A DNA stretch of 64,000 nucleotides from Bradyrhizobium sp. 170 (GCF_023101085.1 NZ_CP064703.1:3472001-3536000), one strand, 5' to 3'. Positions 8,008 to 17,151 are shown, counted from the first letter of the stretch. A program made the numbers and translations. The notes: generated by a model not told the origin, from the letters alone.

Positions 8008-8991
8008 CTAGAGTTTTCCGAGTGTCTTGAGCAGGGCATCGTTGAACATGCCGGGGTCCTCGATCTGCGGAATGTGACCGAGCCCCGGCAGCAACGTCAG
8101 GTCCGTATCTGATGGCAGCAGCGTTCGGAGATCGAGAGCCTGCTCAACCGGGGTGATGGTATCCTTGTCGCCCCACAGGATCGCGACCGGGACTTCCAGC
8201 TTCGCATAGGCATTGCGGTCCGCGCTCGCGGCGCCCGGGTCGGTGCCGAGGAAATAATACAGCCAGTCGGCGATATCGCTCGTGCTGTCGCGCTGCGTCA
8301 GCGGCCTTTGCAGGATCGCGACATATTCCGGCGAGGCCCGCTCTTTTTTCGCGATCATCGATTGCAGCAGCATTTGCGTCGCCACGGGATTGGTGATGGT
8401 CAGCGACACCAGGACTTCGCGAATCCATTGCGGCTGGACCACCCAGGGCGCGTCCGATGGCGCAGCCGTCAATCCGAGCGCCGCATCGACCAGCACCAAT
8501 GCGCGCGCCCGTTCCGGATATCGCATCGCGAGTTCGGTTGCCGCACCAGCGCCGAAGGAATGACCGACGATGATGACGGGCTCGGCTTTCAGTGCATCAA
8601 GCACGTCGTTGATCCGGGCAGCCTGGTCCTGCCGCGTATAACTGCCGGGACGGTCCGAGAATCCAAACGGCGGGAGATCGAGGGCGATCACGTGAAAGCC
8701 TGCCGCGGCCAGCACGTCGCTGGTATGACGCCATAGCTCGCTCCACGCCGCCGTGCCGTGAAACAGCACCACGGGAACGCCGTCCTCCGGACCCTTCTCC
8801 TGTACGAAAACACCGCCTGAACGCGTCGGCACCAGGTGGCCGGTCTTTGGCGCCAGTTGGGCGCGCACGCCGGTCTCGCGTATCGACGCCGCCATGCGAA
8901 ATGAGGTGATCAGAAGGATTACGGACAGGAGCAGGACCAACAAGCCGTTGGCCGACCAGCGGACAATGTTTGCAACCACGAGGCCTCGCAA
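8008..8991 (-). CDS. membrane-anchored alpha/beta hydrolase
   Basis: A 327-residue serine hydrolase of the alpha/beta fold. One N-terminal membrane helix (about residues 14-32) anchors it. The oxyanion motif LFHGT is at residues 77-81, the nucleophile elbow VGHSFG places Ser145, an Asp lies in ILWGDKDTITP (D275 or D277) and the catalytic His is probably H306 in GLGHIPQIEDP. The full triad suggests an active esterase, lipase-like or haloalkane-type enzyme. It is separated by about 50 bp from the membrane operon downstream and by about 115 bp from tolC. Substrate unknown. Confidence 0.9.
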   Translation of the reverse strand: MRGLVVANIVRWSANGLLVLLLSVILLITSFRMAASIRETGVRAQLAPKTGHLVPTRSGGVFVQEKGPEDGVPVVLFHGTAAWSELWRHTSDVLAAAGFHVIALDLPPFGFSDRPGSYTRQDQAARINDVLDALKAEPVIIVGHSFGAGAATELAMRYPERARALVLVDAALGLTAAPSDAPWVVQPQWIREVLVSLTITNPVATQMLLQSMIAKKERASPEYVAILQRPLTQRDSTSDIADWLYYFLGTDPGAASADRNAYAKLEVPVAILWGDKDTITPVEQALDLRTLLPSDTDLTLLPGLGHIPQIEDPGMFNDALLKTLGKL

Positions 8992-9108
8992 AATCGATCG
9001 ATCAAAACGGGAAAGGAAACGGGCCGAGTTTTAGAACAATGAGGGTTACTGGCGACTGAAAATACCCGACATGATCAGCGTCCGGTTAATACTGAGAGAA
9101 AATACAAC

Positions 9109-10497
9109 CTACTGTCCCGACGGCGTCCGCAGACCATGCCAGGCGTCGCGGACCTGATGGTAGTGCACTTCCGGCAGATAGTCCGGCGTATTGAGGCCGA
9201 GGTTCTTGACGTCGAGCCGGCCGATCGCGCTGAGCAGGGTATAGGAGGCGATCACGCGGTCGCGCTGCGCGCCGATCAGCCGGGCCTTGGCCAATATCAG
9301 GTCCTGCTGTGCGTTCAGGACGTCGACCGTCGTACGCTGACCGCCGGCCGCCTCCCGCTGCACGCCCTGCAGGGCGACGGTGGCGGCGCGGACTTCGGCT
9401 TCGGATGCGGTGACCGCAATCTTGGCGCCTTCATTGGCGACCCAGGCGCCGACCGCGGCGGTGCGGGCCTGGTTGCGGAATTGATCCAGCACCTGCCGGC
9501 TTTGGGCCGCGACTTCCTTGGCCTGCCGGGTCTGCGAGGCCGCCATGCCGCCGTCGTAGATCGGTTGCGTGAGCTGGCCGGTGACCGAAGCCTGGTCGGT
9601 CCCTGAGCTGCTGAGGGTAGGATCGGACTGCCTGCTGCGGCTGGCGCTGCCTTGCAATGTGATTGTTGGCATCAAGCTGCTTTCGGCAACGCGGATGGAG
9701 GTCGAGGCGACGTCAAAGTCATAGCTCGCCGCCATCACCGCCGGGTGCTCCCGGAAGGCGAGGCCGGTGGCGTCATCGCGGCTGCGCGGCAGCAGGCGAT
9801 CCACGGTTTCGGCGGGGCGGAGCGAGTTGGGCGCGTTGCCGATCACCTGGATATAGGTCGCCTGGCTGATGGCGAGATTGACCTCGGCGGCATTCAGATC
9901 GGCGCGGCCCCGGCTCAGGCGCGCCTCGGCCTGCGCGGCATCGGTGGGCGTGACGTCGCCGGCATTCAGACGCTTCTGGGTGATGCCGAGCGTTTCCTGC
10001 AGGAACGCCACGTTGGCGCGCTGCGCTTCGACCAGCGATTGGTTGGCGAGCACGTTGGTATAGACGGTGACCGCATCGAGCAGCACGCCCTGGCCGACAT
10101 TGCGGAGCGCCTCGCGGCCGGACTGCACCTGCAGTTCGGCGACACGGACGCTGTTGGCTGTCTTGAAGCCGTTGAACAGCGTCTGCGTCACGGTGATGCC
10201 GACGGTCCAGGGCTTCAGGTTTGCGGACTGGATGGTGTTGTCGGGCAGCAGGTTCCGTACCGACTGAAGGCCGGCGGAGAGGCCGGCGACAATCTGCGGC
10301 CGGTAACCCGAAAGCGCCTGCGGCACATTCTCGTCGGTGGCACGCTGGCGCGCCCGTTCGGCATTGAGCGCGGGATTGGTCTGGTAGGCCTTGGCCAGCG
10401 CCTCCGGGAGGTTTTCACCCCGCGCCGCGGGCGCAGCAAACACGACGCAGCTCACCACCCCAAGGCAAATTCCAAAGCGAATGCCCGATCGAAGCAT
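9109..10497 (-). CDS. tolC: TolC-family outer membrane efflux channel
   Basis: Outer-membrane channel component of type I secretion or RND efflux systems. The chosen ATG begins a classic signal peptide (MLRSGIRFGICLGVVSCVVF ending near AAPAARG) and has GGAAGG just upstream. Two alternative in-frame starts lie at 10539 (good AGGA spacing) and 10587. The mature protein shows the family repeat: ENLPEALAKAYQTNPALNAERA, then VTQTLFNGFKTANSV and VTGQLTQPIYDGGMAASQTR, the two internally duplicated barrel/helix halves. About 460 residues, normal for alphaproteobacterial TolC. No permease or adaptor gene is adjacent, so it is probably a shared channel. Confidence 0.92.
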   Translation of the reverse strand: MLRSGIRFGICLGVVSCVVFAAPAARGENLPEALAKAYQTNPALNAERARQRATDENVPQALSGYRPQIVAGLSAGLQSVRNLLPDNTIQSANLKPWTVGITVTQTLFNGFKTANSVRVAELQVQSGREALRNVGQGVLLDAVTVYTNVLANQSLVEAQRANVAFLQETLGITQKRLNAGDVTPTDAAQAEARLSRGRADLNAAEVNLAISQATYIQVIGNAPNSLRPAETVDRLLPRSRDDATGLAFREHPAVMAASYDFDVASTSIRVAESSLMPTITLQGSASRSRQSDPTLSSSGTDQASVTGQLTQPIYDGGMAASQTRQAKEVAAQSRQVLDQFRNQARTAAVGAWVANEGAKIAVTASEAEVRAATVALQGVQREAAGGQRTTVDVLNAQQDLILAKARLIGAQRDRVIASYTLLSAIGRLDVKNLGLNTPDYLPEVHYHQVRDAWHGLRTPSGQ

Positions 10498-10607
10498 GTG
10501 CCTTCCAACGTGGCCAACCCTAGCCGTGCGCCAAGTCATCTGATCCTGTAACCAACACGAAAGCGTGATGACTCTTGTTCGAGTCATCCCGCGCCATCTT
10601 CCTGTTT

Positions 10608-10653
10608 GAGCATGATCTTCGCGGAGAACCGCCGCCGACTTTCCGGATCACGC
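10608..10653. repeat. short interspersed element, GAGCATGATC family
   Basis: The stretch from GAGCATGATCTTC to TTCCGGATCACGC, with a purine/GCCG core, matches my memory of the common Bradyrhizobium intergenic element with imperfect inverted ends (GAGCATGATC against GGATCATGC). It lies in the 386-bp divergent region between tolC and the acetyl-CoA hydrolase gene. Apart from this element I see no clear promoter or operator in that region. Confidence 0.5.
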
Positions 10654-10883
10654 GTTGGTCGTCCGCTCCCGCCGACGACCCGACACGTCTACCTGTTTAG
10701 GGGGCGCCGCCGCCACAGGCAAACCGCCGCGCGACATCAGTACATTAATTCCGTGAAATCAGTGCTTGGCTGTTGCAGGTTCGTCACAGACGAATGTCGG
10801 CGGCAAATGCACTATAGCTCTCGCGTGGCTGGCGTCCGATTCCAGGGCGGTTGGCTGTTCAGCTATGCCCGGGTCCATACGCG

Positions 10884-12737
10884 ATGCCGAAGTTGTTTTC
10901 CGATCCCGATGCGATCGCGGAGGATATCATCCGCGATGTCGGAACCAACCTCGTGGTCGGATTGCCGCTCGGGCTCGGCAAGGCCAACCACGTCGTCAAT
11001 GCGCTGTACGCACGCGCCGCGGCCGACCGATCGATCAACCTGACCTTTTTTTCCGCGCTGACGCTGGAAAAGCCCAGGCCCTCAAGCCTGCTCGAACGGC
11101 GCTTTATCGGGCCGGTGATCGACCGGCTGTTCGGTGGCTATCCCGACCTGACATATGCAAGCGCGTTGCACCGGGGCGAACTGCCGCCGAACATCAGTGT
11201 GATCGAGTTTTTCTTCCTGGCCGGCAAATGGCTGCAGGTGCCGTTCGCGCAGCAGCATTACATTTCGGCAAACTATACCCATGCGTCCTCCTACTTGCTG
11301 ACGCGTGGGCTCAACGTCGTCACCCAACTCGTCGCGAAACGTATTGTCGACGGCGAAACGCGCTACAGCCTGAGCTGCAACACCGACACCACGCTCGACA
11401 TTCTGCGCGCCCGCGCGCAAGGCCGCACATCGTTCAAGCTGATCGGCCAGGTTAATTCCGAGCTGCCGTTCATGCCGGGGCCCGGCGATCTGCCGGCGGA
11501 TGAATTTTCCGCTGTTCTCGACAGCCCCGCGACGGATTTTCCGCTGTTTGCGCCGCCGGCCGAGCCGGTCAGCGATACCAAATACGCGATCGGGCTTCAT
11601 GCGGCAGGCCTCGTGCCTGACGGCGGCACCTTGCAGATCGGCATCGGGCAGGTCGGCGATGCACTGGCGCAGGGGCTGATCGTACGCCATCGCGAGGACG
11701 CGCAGTTTCACACCATCATGAAGCGACTTGCGCCGGGAACTGAACCCGTGGAGAGCGGGCCGTTCACGAAGGGGCTTTATGGGGTCAGCGAAATGCTGAT
11801 CGAGGCGTTTCTTGGCCTGATCGACGCCGGTATTCTCAAGCGCGAGATCGATGGCGTGACGCTGCACGGCGCGTTTTTCTTAGGACCCAAATCGTTCTAT
11901 CGCGCGTTGCGCGAGATGCCGGCCGAGCAACTCGCACGCATCCAGATGATGCCGGTATCCTTCACCAACCAGCTCTACGGCGACGAGGATGCCAAGCGCC
12001 GGGCGCGGATCGATGCGCGCTTTGTCAACACCGCGATGATGGCGACCTTGATGGGCGCCGCGATTTCGGACGGCCTCGAGGACGGCCAGGTCGTGAGCGG
12101 CGTCGGCGGCCAGTACAATTTTGTCGCGCAGGCGTTCGCGCTTGAAGGCGCGCGGTCGGTCCTCGCGCTGGAATCGACGCGGCAGGCGGGTCGCAAAACG
12201 CTTTCCAACATTCGCTGGAATTATGGGCACCAGACCATCCCGCGGCATCTGCGCGATGTGTTCGTCACCGAATACGGCGTTGCCGACGTCAGGGGAAAAT
12301 CGGACGCCGAGACCATCGCGGCGATGCTGGCGGTCACGGATTCCCGTTTCCAGGATGAACTGGCCGGGATTGCCAAAGACGCCGGCAAGTTGCCGAAGGA
12401 GTATGAAATTCCGCGCAGCCATCGCGAGAACTTTCCGGAGCGGATCGCGCAAGCTCTGAAGCCCGCGCGCGACGCGGGGCTATTGCCGTCATTCCCGTTC
12501 GGCAGCGATTTTGACGAGGTCGAGCAACGGCTGATCCCGGCGCTGCAGTTGTTGCGGGAAGCGCAGCGGTTTCAGCTGCTTCTGCCCGGGTTGCTGTGGC
12601 AGGGGACGACGCAGCCGCCGGACGCCTCGAACCGCGAATGTCTGGCGCGGCTCGGTCTCGATCATCCGACGACATTTGCCGAGCGCGCCTATCGCGCGCT
12701 GGTCAACGCGGCGCTAGCGCGGAGCGGGGATTTGTAG
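10884..12737 (+). CDS. acetyl-CoA hydrolase/transferase family protein
   Basis: A 617-residue class I CoA-transferase/hydrolase, predicted to cleave or transfer CoA from acetyl-CoA or another short acyl-CoA. Diagnostic phrases are GGTLQIGIGQVGDALAQGL in the middle and the C-terminal AcetylCoA_hyd_C region with GVGGQYNFVAQAFAL, LSNIRWNYGHQTIPRHLRD and VTEYGVADVRGKSDAE. The ATG at 10884 is chosen because it begins the conserved domain; a TTG at 10851 with weak upstream GGGCGG is an alternative. It is longer than yeast-type Ach1 and belongs to the bacterial long form. A repeat element follows the stop directly. Confidence 0.88.
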   Translation: MPKLFSDPDAIAEDIIRDVGTNLVVGLPLGLGKANHVVNALYARAAADRSINLTFFSALTLEKPRPSSLLERRFIGPVIDRLFGGYPDLTYASALHRGELPPNISVIEFFFLAGKWLQVPFAQQHYISANYTHASSYLLTRGLNVVTQLVAKRIVDGETRYSLSCNTDTTLDILRARAQGRTSFKLIGQVNSELPFMPGPGDLPADEFSAVLDSPATDFPLFAPPAEPVSDTKYAIGLHAAGLVPDGGTLQIGIGQVGDALAQGLIVRHREDAQFHTIMKRLAPGTEPVESGPFTKGLYGVSEMLIEAFLGLIDAGILKREIDGVTLHGAFFLGPKSFYRALREMPAEQLARIQMMPVSFTNQLYGDEDAKRRARIDARFVNTAMMATLMGAAISDGLEDGQVVSGVGGQYNFVAQAFALEGARSVLALESTRQAGRKTLSNIRWNYGHQTIPRHLRDVFVTEYGVADVRGKSDAETIAAMLAVTDSRFQDELAGIAKDAGKLPKEYEIPRSHRENFPERIAQALKPARDAGLLPSFPFGSDFDEVEQRLIPALQLLREAQRFQLLLPGLLWQGTTQPPDASNRECLARLGLDHPTTFAERAYRALVNAALARSGDL

Positions 12738-12745
12738 GAGGTGCC

Positions 12746-12833
12746 GTAGGGTGGGCAAAGCGCAGCGTGCCCACCATCGCTTGTACCGGATGCTGGAATG
12801 GTGGGCACGGCGCTACGCGCCTGCCCACCCTAC
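12746..12833. repeat. GTAGGGTGGGCAAAGC-type palindromic repeat (copy 1)
   Basis: Long imperfect inverted repeat with ends GTAGGGTGGGCAAAGCGC and CGCCTGCCCACCCTAC and inner arms GTGCCCACCA and TGGTGGGCAC. It fills the gap between the 3' end of the acetyl-CoA hydrolase gene and the convergent enoyl-CoA hydratase gene. Related copies are at 24361-24445 and 42719-42806, all just downstream of gene ends. Confidence 0.85.
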
Positions 12834-12849
12834 AAAATTCGAGCAAACC

Positions 12850-13629
12850 CTACCGGTTCTTGTTCACCGGCTTGCGCTTCTCGATGAACGCCGCCATGCC
12901 TTCGGAGCGGTCTTCCAGCGCAAAGGTCGAGTGGAACAGGTTGCGCTCGACATTCATGCCTTCCGACAACGGCGTCTCGAACGCGCGGTTGATGGCTTCC
13001 TTGGCCATCGCGGCCGCAGGCTGCGACATCGAGGCGATCTTTTCCGCAGCCGAGAGCGCTTCTTCCATCAGCTTGTCCGCCGGCACGACGCGGCTGACGA
13101 GGCCGGAGCGCTCGGCTTCCGCCGCATCCATCATGCGCCCGGTGAGGCACAGATCCATCGCCTTGGACTTGCCGATCGCGCGCGTCAGCCGCTGGGTGCC
13201 GCCAATACCCGGGATGGTGCCGAGCGTGATTTCCGGCTGGCCGAATTTTGCGGTGTCCGAGGCGATGATGATGTCGCACATCATGGCGAGCTCGCAGCCG
13301 CCGCCAAGCGCATAACCGCTGACGGCGGCAATCGTCGGTTTCCGGCAAGTGGCCACCCGGCCGCCGCCGATCGCCGCGAAATCGCTGGAGAACATGTCGA
13401 TGAAGCTTTTCGGCTGCATCTCCTTGATGTCGGCGCCGGCGGCGAACGCCTTTTCGCTGCCGGTGAGCAGGATGCAGCCGATCTTGTCGTCGGCCTCGAG
13501 GTCGTCGACGGCTGCGGCAATCTCGCGAAACACGCCGAACGACAGCGCGTTGAGCATTTTCGGCCGGTTCAGCGTGATGATGCCGACCGCGCCCTTGCTC
13601 TCGACAATGATGTATTCGAACGTTGCCAT
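12850..13629 (-). CDS. enoyl-CoA hydratase (crotonase family)
   Basis: A 259-residue crotonase-fold enzyme expected to hydrate trans-2-enoyl-CoA in fatty-acid or short-chain acid degradation. AAGADIKEM forms the first oxyanion loop, and the two catalytic glutamates are present: E113 in [11 protein letters not shown] and E133 in [12 protein letters not shown]. The adenine-binding region and C-terminal helix ([15 protein letters not shown]) are intact. The length equals that of short-chain enoyl-CoA hydratases such as PaaF/EchA types. It faces the acetyl-CoA hydrolase gene across a repeat, so any functional link is not through a shared transcript. Confidence 0.93.
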   Translation of the reverse strand: MATFEYIIVESKGAVGIITLNRPKMLNALSFGVFREIAAAVDDLEADDKIGCILLTGSEKAFAAGADIKEMQPKSFIDMFSSDFAAIGGGRVATCRKPTIAAVSGYALGGGCELAMMCDIIIASDTAKFGQPEITLGTIPGIGGTQRLTRAIGKSKAMDLCLTGRMMDAAEAERSGLVSRVVPADKLMEEALSAAEKIASMSQPAAAMAKEAINRAFETPLSEGMNVERNLFHSTFALEDRSEGMAAFIEKRKPVNKNR

Positions 13630-13734
13630 GATCCACCCCGGGTACCGATTTGCGGCAATGTGCCCGCTGCCGGGGTGGGCTTCAAGTGGGACAAGCGGAT
13701 GAGGCGGCTTGCCGGAGCGCCTCGCCGCGTTCCG

Positions 13735-14424
13735 CTACGCCATGAACATGCGCGCGGCCGATGCCATCGTCAGCAAGGCGCCGAAGGCGATAAAGATCTT
13801 TCCGATCAGTGAGGTCTTGTCCAGGGTGGAACTGTCGTTGTTCGCGGCCTGACCGGGGCTCTCCGGTGCCGGTTTGGTCGAGGCCATCGCAACCGTCTGC
13901 GTGGAGGGGGCCTCCTGCAGCGCCCGGTCGACGTCGTTGAGCTGGTCGGGGGGAACTACGGCGGTGTCGGCCGGCGCCTCCGCGTCGGCTGGCTTGTCTG
14001 CCGCCGCCTGCAGGACCGTGTTGGCTTTCTCCGACATTGCCGCCGACATCCCCTTGGCGCTATCGGGGGTCGCATCGGCTGCCGTCATTTGCGCATTGGC
14101 GTTGGCGAGCCATTCCGGCATCGCGGGCGCGGTTGCGCCACCGACGTCAGCGACCCGCTTTTCATCTGCTTTCTTGCTCTCGTCGGCTTTCTTGCCGTCG
14201 TCGGATTTCGATGCCGCGCGCGTATGTTTGCGATGGGCGTAGCGTTTCTTCAGGGAACGCGAATCCTGCCTGGCGGACTTGTCGGACGTCGCACCCTCCG
14301 GCTTCGAGACCGTGGCGGTATCCGCATCCGTACCGGCAGCCATCGCCGGCGGTGATCCTGCGAAACCTACCAAAAGTCCTGCCGCTAGAATCAAGGCCGA
14401 CCGCGCGCTGGCTTTGATCGTCAT
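13735..14424 (-). CDS. exported Ala/Lys-rich protein with C-terminal membrane segment
   Basis: A 229-residue low-complexity protein. The ATG at 14424 is preceded by GGGGAG and starts a clean signal peptide (MTIKASARSALILAAGLLVG ending at AMAA). The central region is hydrophilic and Lys/Asp/Ala-rich (SKSDDGKKADESKKADEKR), followed by acidic, Pro/Ala-rich sequence. One C-terminal hydrophobic helix (SLIGKIFIAFGALLTMASAA) may anchor it in the inner membrane. No enzyme motif. It is divergent from the sigF-type gene, across an intergenic stretch that holds an 18-bp palindrome. Confidence 0.75.
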   Translation of the reverse strand: MTIKASARSALILAAGLLVGFAGSPPAMAAGTDADTATVSKPEGATSDKSARQDSRSLKKRYAHRKHTRAASKSDDGKKADESKKADEKRVADVGGATAPAMPEWLANANAQMTAADATPDSAKGMSAAMSEKANTVLQAAADKPADAEAPADTAVVPPDQLNDVDRALQEAPSTQTVAMASTKPAPESPGQAANNDSSTLDKTSLIGKIFIAFGALLTMASAARMFMA

Positions 14425-14708
14425 ATGGAGTCTCCCCATTGGCCGCCGCCCAGCCGCGAAAGAAAAAAGACCCCGCCGCGTGTCCATAGCGCGGCGGAAA
14501 AAGGGAATCTTCGGGCAACACCGGGCAAAAGCTGGGCAATGGTGTTGCAGCGGGCGTGTGCCGCGGGCATTTTGCCGATGCGGGCCCTCCCTCGGGGAGG
14601 GCTACGCCGGATGCGAACCTGCGCAATCAATGTTATGAGCCTGCCGTCCGCGCCGCCGGCCGTCCCGATTCCCGGATGGGATCGGCAGTCCGGTGCGCCG
14701 GGAACGCT

Positions 14709-14726
14709 GATCACGACTTCGTGATC
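14709..14726. promoter_or_regulatory. 18-bp palindrome upstream of the sigF promoter
   Basis: GATCACGA-CT-TCGTGATC is a perfect palindrome with eight-base arms. It lies 13 bp upstream of the predicted -35 element of the sigF gene, in the 359-bp divergent region shared with the exported Ala/Lys-rich protein gene. The position suits an operator for a dimeric regulator, but no regulator is identified. The rest of the divergent region shows no further feature. Confidence 0.4.
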
Positions 14727-14739
14727 GAGTCGTCCTGAC

Positions 14740-14764
14740 GTAACAAATTGAAAGATCGACCGAA
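14740..14764 (+). promoter_or_regulatory. SigF-type ECF promoter (GTAAC-N16-CGAA)
   Basis: GTAAC at 14740-14744 and CGAA at 14761-14764 are separated by exactly 16 bases. This matches the pattern I recall for Caulobacter SigF-dependent promoters. It sits about 20 bp before the chosen start codon of the sigF gene, giving a very short leader and implying autoregulation. The match argues against the earlier TTG at 14748, which lies inside the spacer. Confidence 0.55.
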
Positions 14765-14783
14765 TTGCAGGGTAGGAGCGCTC

Positions 14784-15329
14784 TTGCGCGAACGGGATGA
14801 CGAATGGACCGGCCTGATGCGGTCGGCCATTGCAGGCGACAGTGCGGCGTATCATCGCCTGCTCAAGGCCGTCACGCCGGTGCTCCGGGCCGCGGCGCGC
14901 CGCGGTCTGGCGCGTGCAGGGCAATCGGTCGATCAATCCGAGGACATCGTGCAGGACATTTTGCTGGCGGTCCATTTAAAGCGGCACACCTGGGACGTCA
15001 CCGCCCCATTTGCCCCGTGGCTGTTTGCGATCGCCCGCAACAAGCTGATCGATGCGCTGCGCCGCCGCGGCCGGCGTATTTTCGTCGATATCGACGATTT
15101 CGCCGAAACGCTGCCGGGCGAAGCGCCCGCCGAGACCGCTTCGGCGAGCGAGGTTGCCGCCCAGCTTCAGACACTGCCGGCGCGACAGCGCGATGTGTTG
15201 CAGTCGATCGCGGTCGACAGCGCCTCGATCAAGGATACGGCCGCGAAATTTTCGATGACGGAGGGCGCGGTGCGGGTGGCGCTGCACCGGGGGCTGGCCA
15301 GCCTGACGGCGAAGCTACGGGAACAGTGA
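14784..15329 (+). CDS. sigF: ECF RNA polymerase sigma factor, SigF type
   Basis: A 181-residue extracytoplasmic-function sigma factor. Region 2 is visible in SEDIVQDILLAVHLKRHTWD and FAPWLFAIARNKLIDALRRR, and region 4 in LPARQRDVLQSIAVDSASIK with the recognition helix MTEGAVRVALHRGLASL. The TTG start has AGGAG with a five-base spacer. The nrsF anti-sigma gene begins 2 bp after the stop, which identifies the pair as the SigF/NrsF system that in Caulobacter responds to metal and redox stress. Typical SigF targets (DoxX, DUF692 proteins) are not seen in this window. Confidence 0.88.
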   Translation: MRERDDEWTGLMRSAIAGDSAAYHRLLKAVTPVLRAAARRGLARAGQSVDQSEDIVQDILLAVHLKRHTWDVTAPFAPWLFAIARNKLIDALRRRGRRIFVDIDDFAETLPGEAPAETASASEVAAQLQTLPARQRDVLQSIAVDSASIKDTAAKFSMTEGAVRVALHRGLASLTAKLREQ

Positions 15330-15331
15330 GA

Positions 15332-15970
15332 ATGGATACCGATCAGCTCATTCGAACGCTAGCGGCCGACAATACGCACCGGGCGCGGCCCGTCGGTTTT
15401 GCGCTGATGCTGGCGCTTTTGGCTGCGGCGCCGGTCTCGCTTCTGATGTTCTTCACCGAGTTCGGCGTCCGACCCGACATCATGATCGCGATGCGCAACC
15501 CGTTCTTCGACCTGAAATTCGCGGTAACGCTGGCGCTGGCGATTGCGGCGATTGCCGTCAGCTTGCATTTGTCGCGGCCCGAAGCCTCGCTGCGCGGCTT
15601 TGGCTGGCTACTGCTGGCCCCGGTCGGGATTCTGGCCGCGGGGATCGGCGGCGAAATGATGATGCCGCAGCGGCTGCCGATGATGACACGGCTGGTCGGC
15701 AAGAATTCGTGGGTTTGCTTGACGGTCATTCCGCTGCTGTCGCTGCCGATTTTGGCCGGCGCGCTGATCGGGCTGCGCCACGGCGCACCGGCGCGGCCGG
15801 CGGTCGCCGGCGCCATCGCGGGACTGCTGTCGGCGGGACTGGCGGCGACGCTCTATGCCTCGCATTGCACGGACGATTCACCGCTGTTCGTGGCGGCCTG
15901 GTACACGATCGCGACCGCGCTGGTGACGGCGATCGGCGCGCTCGCCGGCGCAAAGCTGCTCAGGTACTAG
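15332..15970 (+). CDS. nrsF: NrsF (DUF1109) membrane anti-sigma factor
   Basis: A 212-residue inner-membrane protein that should hold SigF inactive. Residues 1-16 (MDTDQLIRTLAADNTH) form the conserved cytoplasmic N-terminus; about six membrane helices follow. Two cysteines, Cys129 in NSWVCL and Cys179 in YASHCT, match the conserved periplasmic cysteine pair of the DUF1109 family, thought to sense metal or oxidant. It is co-transcribed with sigF (2-bp gap). The 3' end overlaps the convergent DUF2336 gene by 11 bp. Confidence 0.88.
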   Translation: MDTDQLIRTLAADNTHRARPVGFALMLALLAAAPVSLLMFFTEFGVRPDIMIAMRNPFFDLKFAVTLALAIAAIAVSLHLSRPEASLRGFGWLLLAPVGILAAGIGGEMMMPQRLPMMTRLVGKNSWVCLTVIPLLSLPILAGALIGLRHGAPARPAVAGAIAGLLSAGLAATLYASHCTDDSPLFVAAWYTIATALVTAIGALAGAKLLRY

Positions 15971-17087
15971 GCGCCAGCGCCACCGGCGCATTCTGCTGCA
16001 TGCGGTGGAAGCGCAGCACCTGCTGCGCCGTCGACGGCCGCAACCGTTCATAGGTGTCCTGGCAGGCGGCAAGATCGGTCGGCTGCGTGCCGGACAGCTC
16101 GTCGCGCATCCTGATGATGGTCCTGACCGTCGACCACGACAGCCCCGCGACCTTCGCCAGGATCATCACGCCTTCGGCCCGGGTTTCGATCATCATGTTC
16201 TCGGCGATCGCCACCGGCACGTTGGCGAGCGCTGCGATCGACGCATTGGCCTCGTCGAACTTGCTGGCCTTGGCAAACGACGCCACCTGAGGTTCGTCGA
16301 GCCGGCCGTCCTCGTACAGCGACTTGACCAGCGCGTGCGCGATCTCGGTGTTCCTGGTGATCGTCGAGGTCGCCGAGCGCGCGCGCCGCGTTGCTTCCTT
16401 GACCACGCTCGGCACCTCGGCCGCCTGCTGGGGGTTGGCGGCCTCCAGCCGCTGCCGCACCGTGTCGGAGGCCTTGGCGAGCAGTTTCAGATAAAGATGC
16501 CGCGGCACGGACGGACGCAGGCCGATGCAGGTCGTGAGATTGTCGTCGCCTTCGGCGCGGGTGACGAGGCGGGTAAAGCCGCGCTCGGTGAATTGCGCGC
16601 CCGGATTGTTCACGGTCGACTGGATCACCTCATCGTTGCCGCGCTGGACCAGCACGTCGGTGACCGCGCCGCTCAGGGTTCTGCGGGTCGAAATCGCCAT
16701 CAAATGCGCCTGGCTCTTGCTGCGCGCATTCTCGATCAGGGTCTTGTCGTCGAGCCGCATCGACTGCGACAGCACGGGACCCGCCACCTCGATGACATCA
16801 TCGAAAGCAAGTGCGCGGATGGTGAGCGGCGGGGCGGTGTCGATCGGGGCGAGACGGTTGGCCAAGAGCATCTTGGCCGAGGTTTCGATGTGGTCGATCA
16901 GGCACTGGAAGACATCGTCGAACAGCCCGACCTGCTCGTCCGAATAGTCCACCGCGCCGTTGATGAAGAGATCGGTTACCCGGCGCAGGGTCTCTACCCG
17001 GCGAGCGACGGTACCGTGCGCAAGGGTGGACTGCAGCTCGTCGAGCAGACTTCCGGGAGAGGGGGATGTGGCGGCTTTCGAAATCAT
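15960..17087 (-). CDS. DUF2336 domain-containing protein
   Basis: A 375-residue, largely alpha-helical cytoplasmic protein of a family common in Rhizobiales and of unknown biochemical function. Typical phrases are LRRVTDLFINGAVDYSDEQVGLFDDVFQCLI in shorter segments, VLSQSMRLDDKTLIENARSKSQ and HLMAISTRRTLSGAVTDVLVQRG, which look like HEAT-like repeats. The ATG at 17087 is supported by AGGA eight bases upstream; an open frame to 17195 has no conserved sequence. The GGDEF gene ends 64 bp upstream on the same strand, so co-transcription is possible. A second DUF2336 gene lies at 52714-53691. Confidence 0.85.
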   Translation of the reverse strand: MISKAATSPSPGSLLDELQSTLAHGTVARRVETLRRVTDLFINGAVDYSDEQVGLFDDVFQCLIDHIETSAKMLLANRLAPIDTAPPLTIRALAFDDVIEVAGPVLSQSMRLDDKTLIENARSKSQAHLMAISTRRTLSGAVTDVLVQRGNDEVIQSTVNNPGAQFTERGFTRLVTRAEGDDNLTTCIGLRPSVPRHLYLKLLAKASDTVRQRLEAANPQQAAEVPSVVKEATRRARSATSTITRNTEIAHALVKSLYEDGRLDEPQVASFAKASKFDEANASIAALANVPVAIAENMMIETRAEGVMILAKVAGLSWSTVRTIIRMRDELSGTQPTDLAACQDTYERLRPSTAQQVLRFHRMQQNAPVALAPST

Positions 17088-17151
17088 GACTCTGTCCTGG
17101 AGCAAAAAACCGGCGGCGGATTCTCCGCGGCCGGAGCTGAAATAGGTCGGA

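Noticed and set aside
10606..11043. An open frame of 145 codons between tolC and the acetyl-CoA hydrolase gene
   Set aside because: Arg/Cys-rich without domain features; it overlaps an interspersed element and the start of the hydrolase gene.
14748..14783. A longer N-terminus for the SigF-type factor from a TTG at 14748
   Set aside because: It would start inside the promoter spacer, while the TTG at 14784 has an ideal AGGAG.
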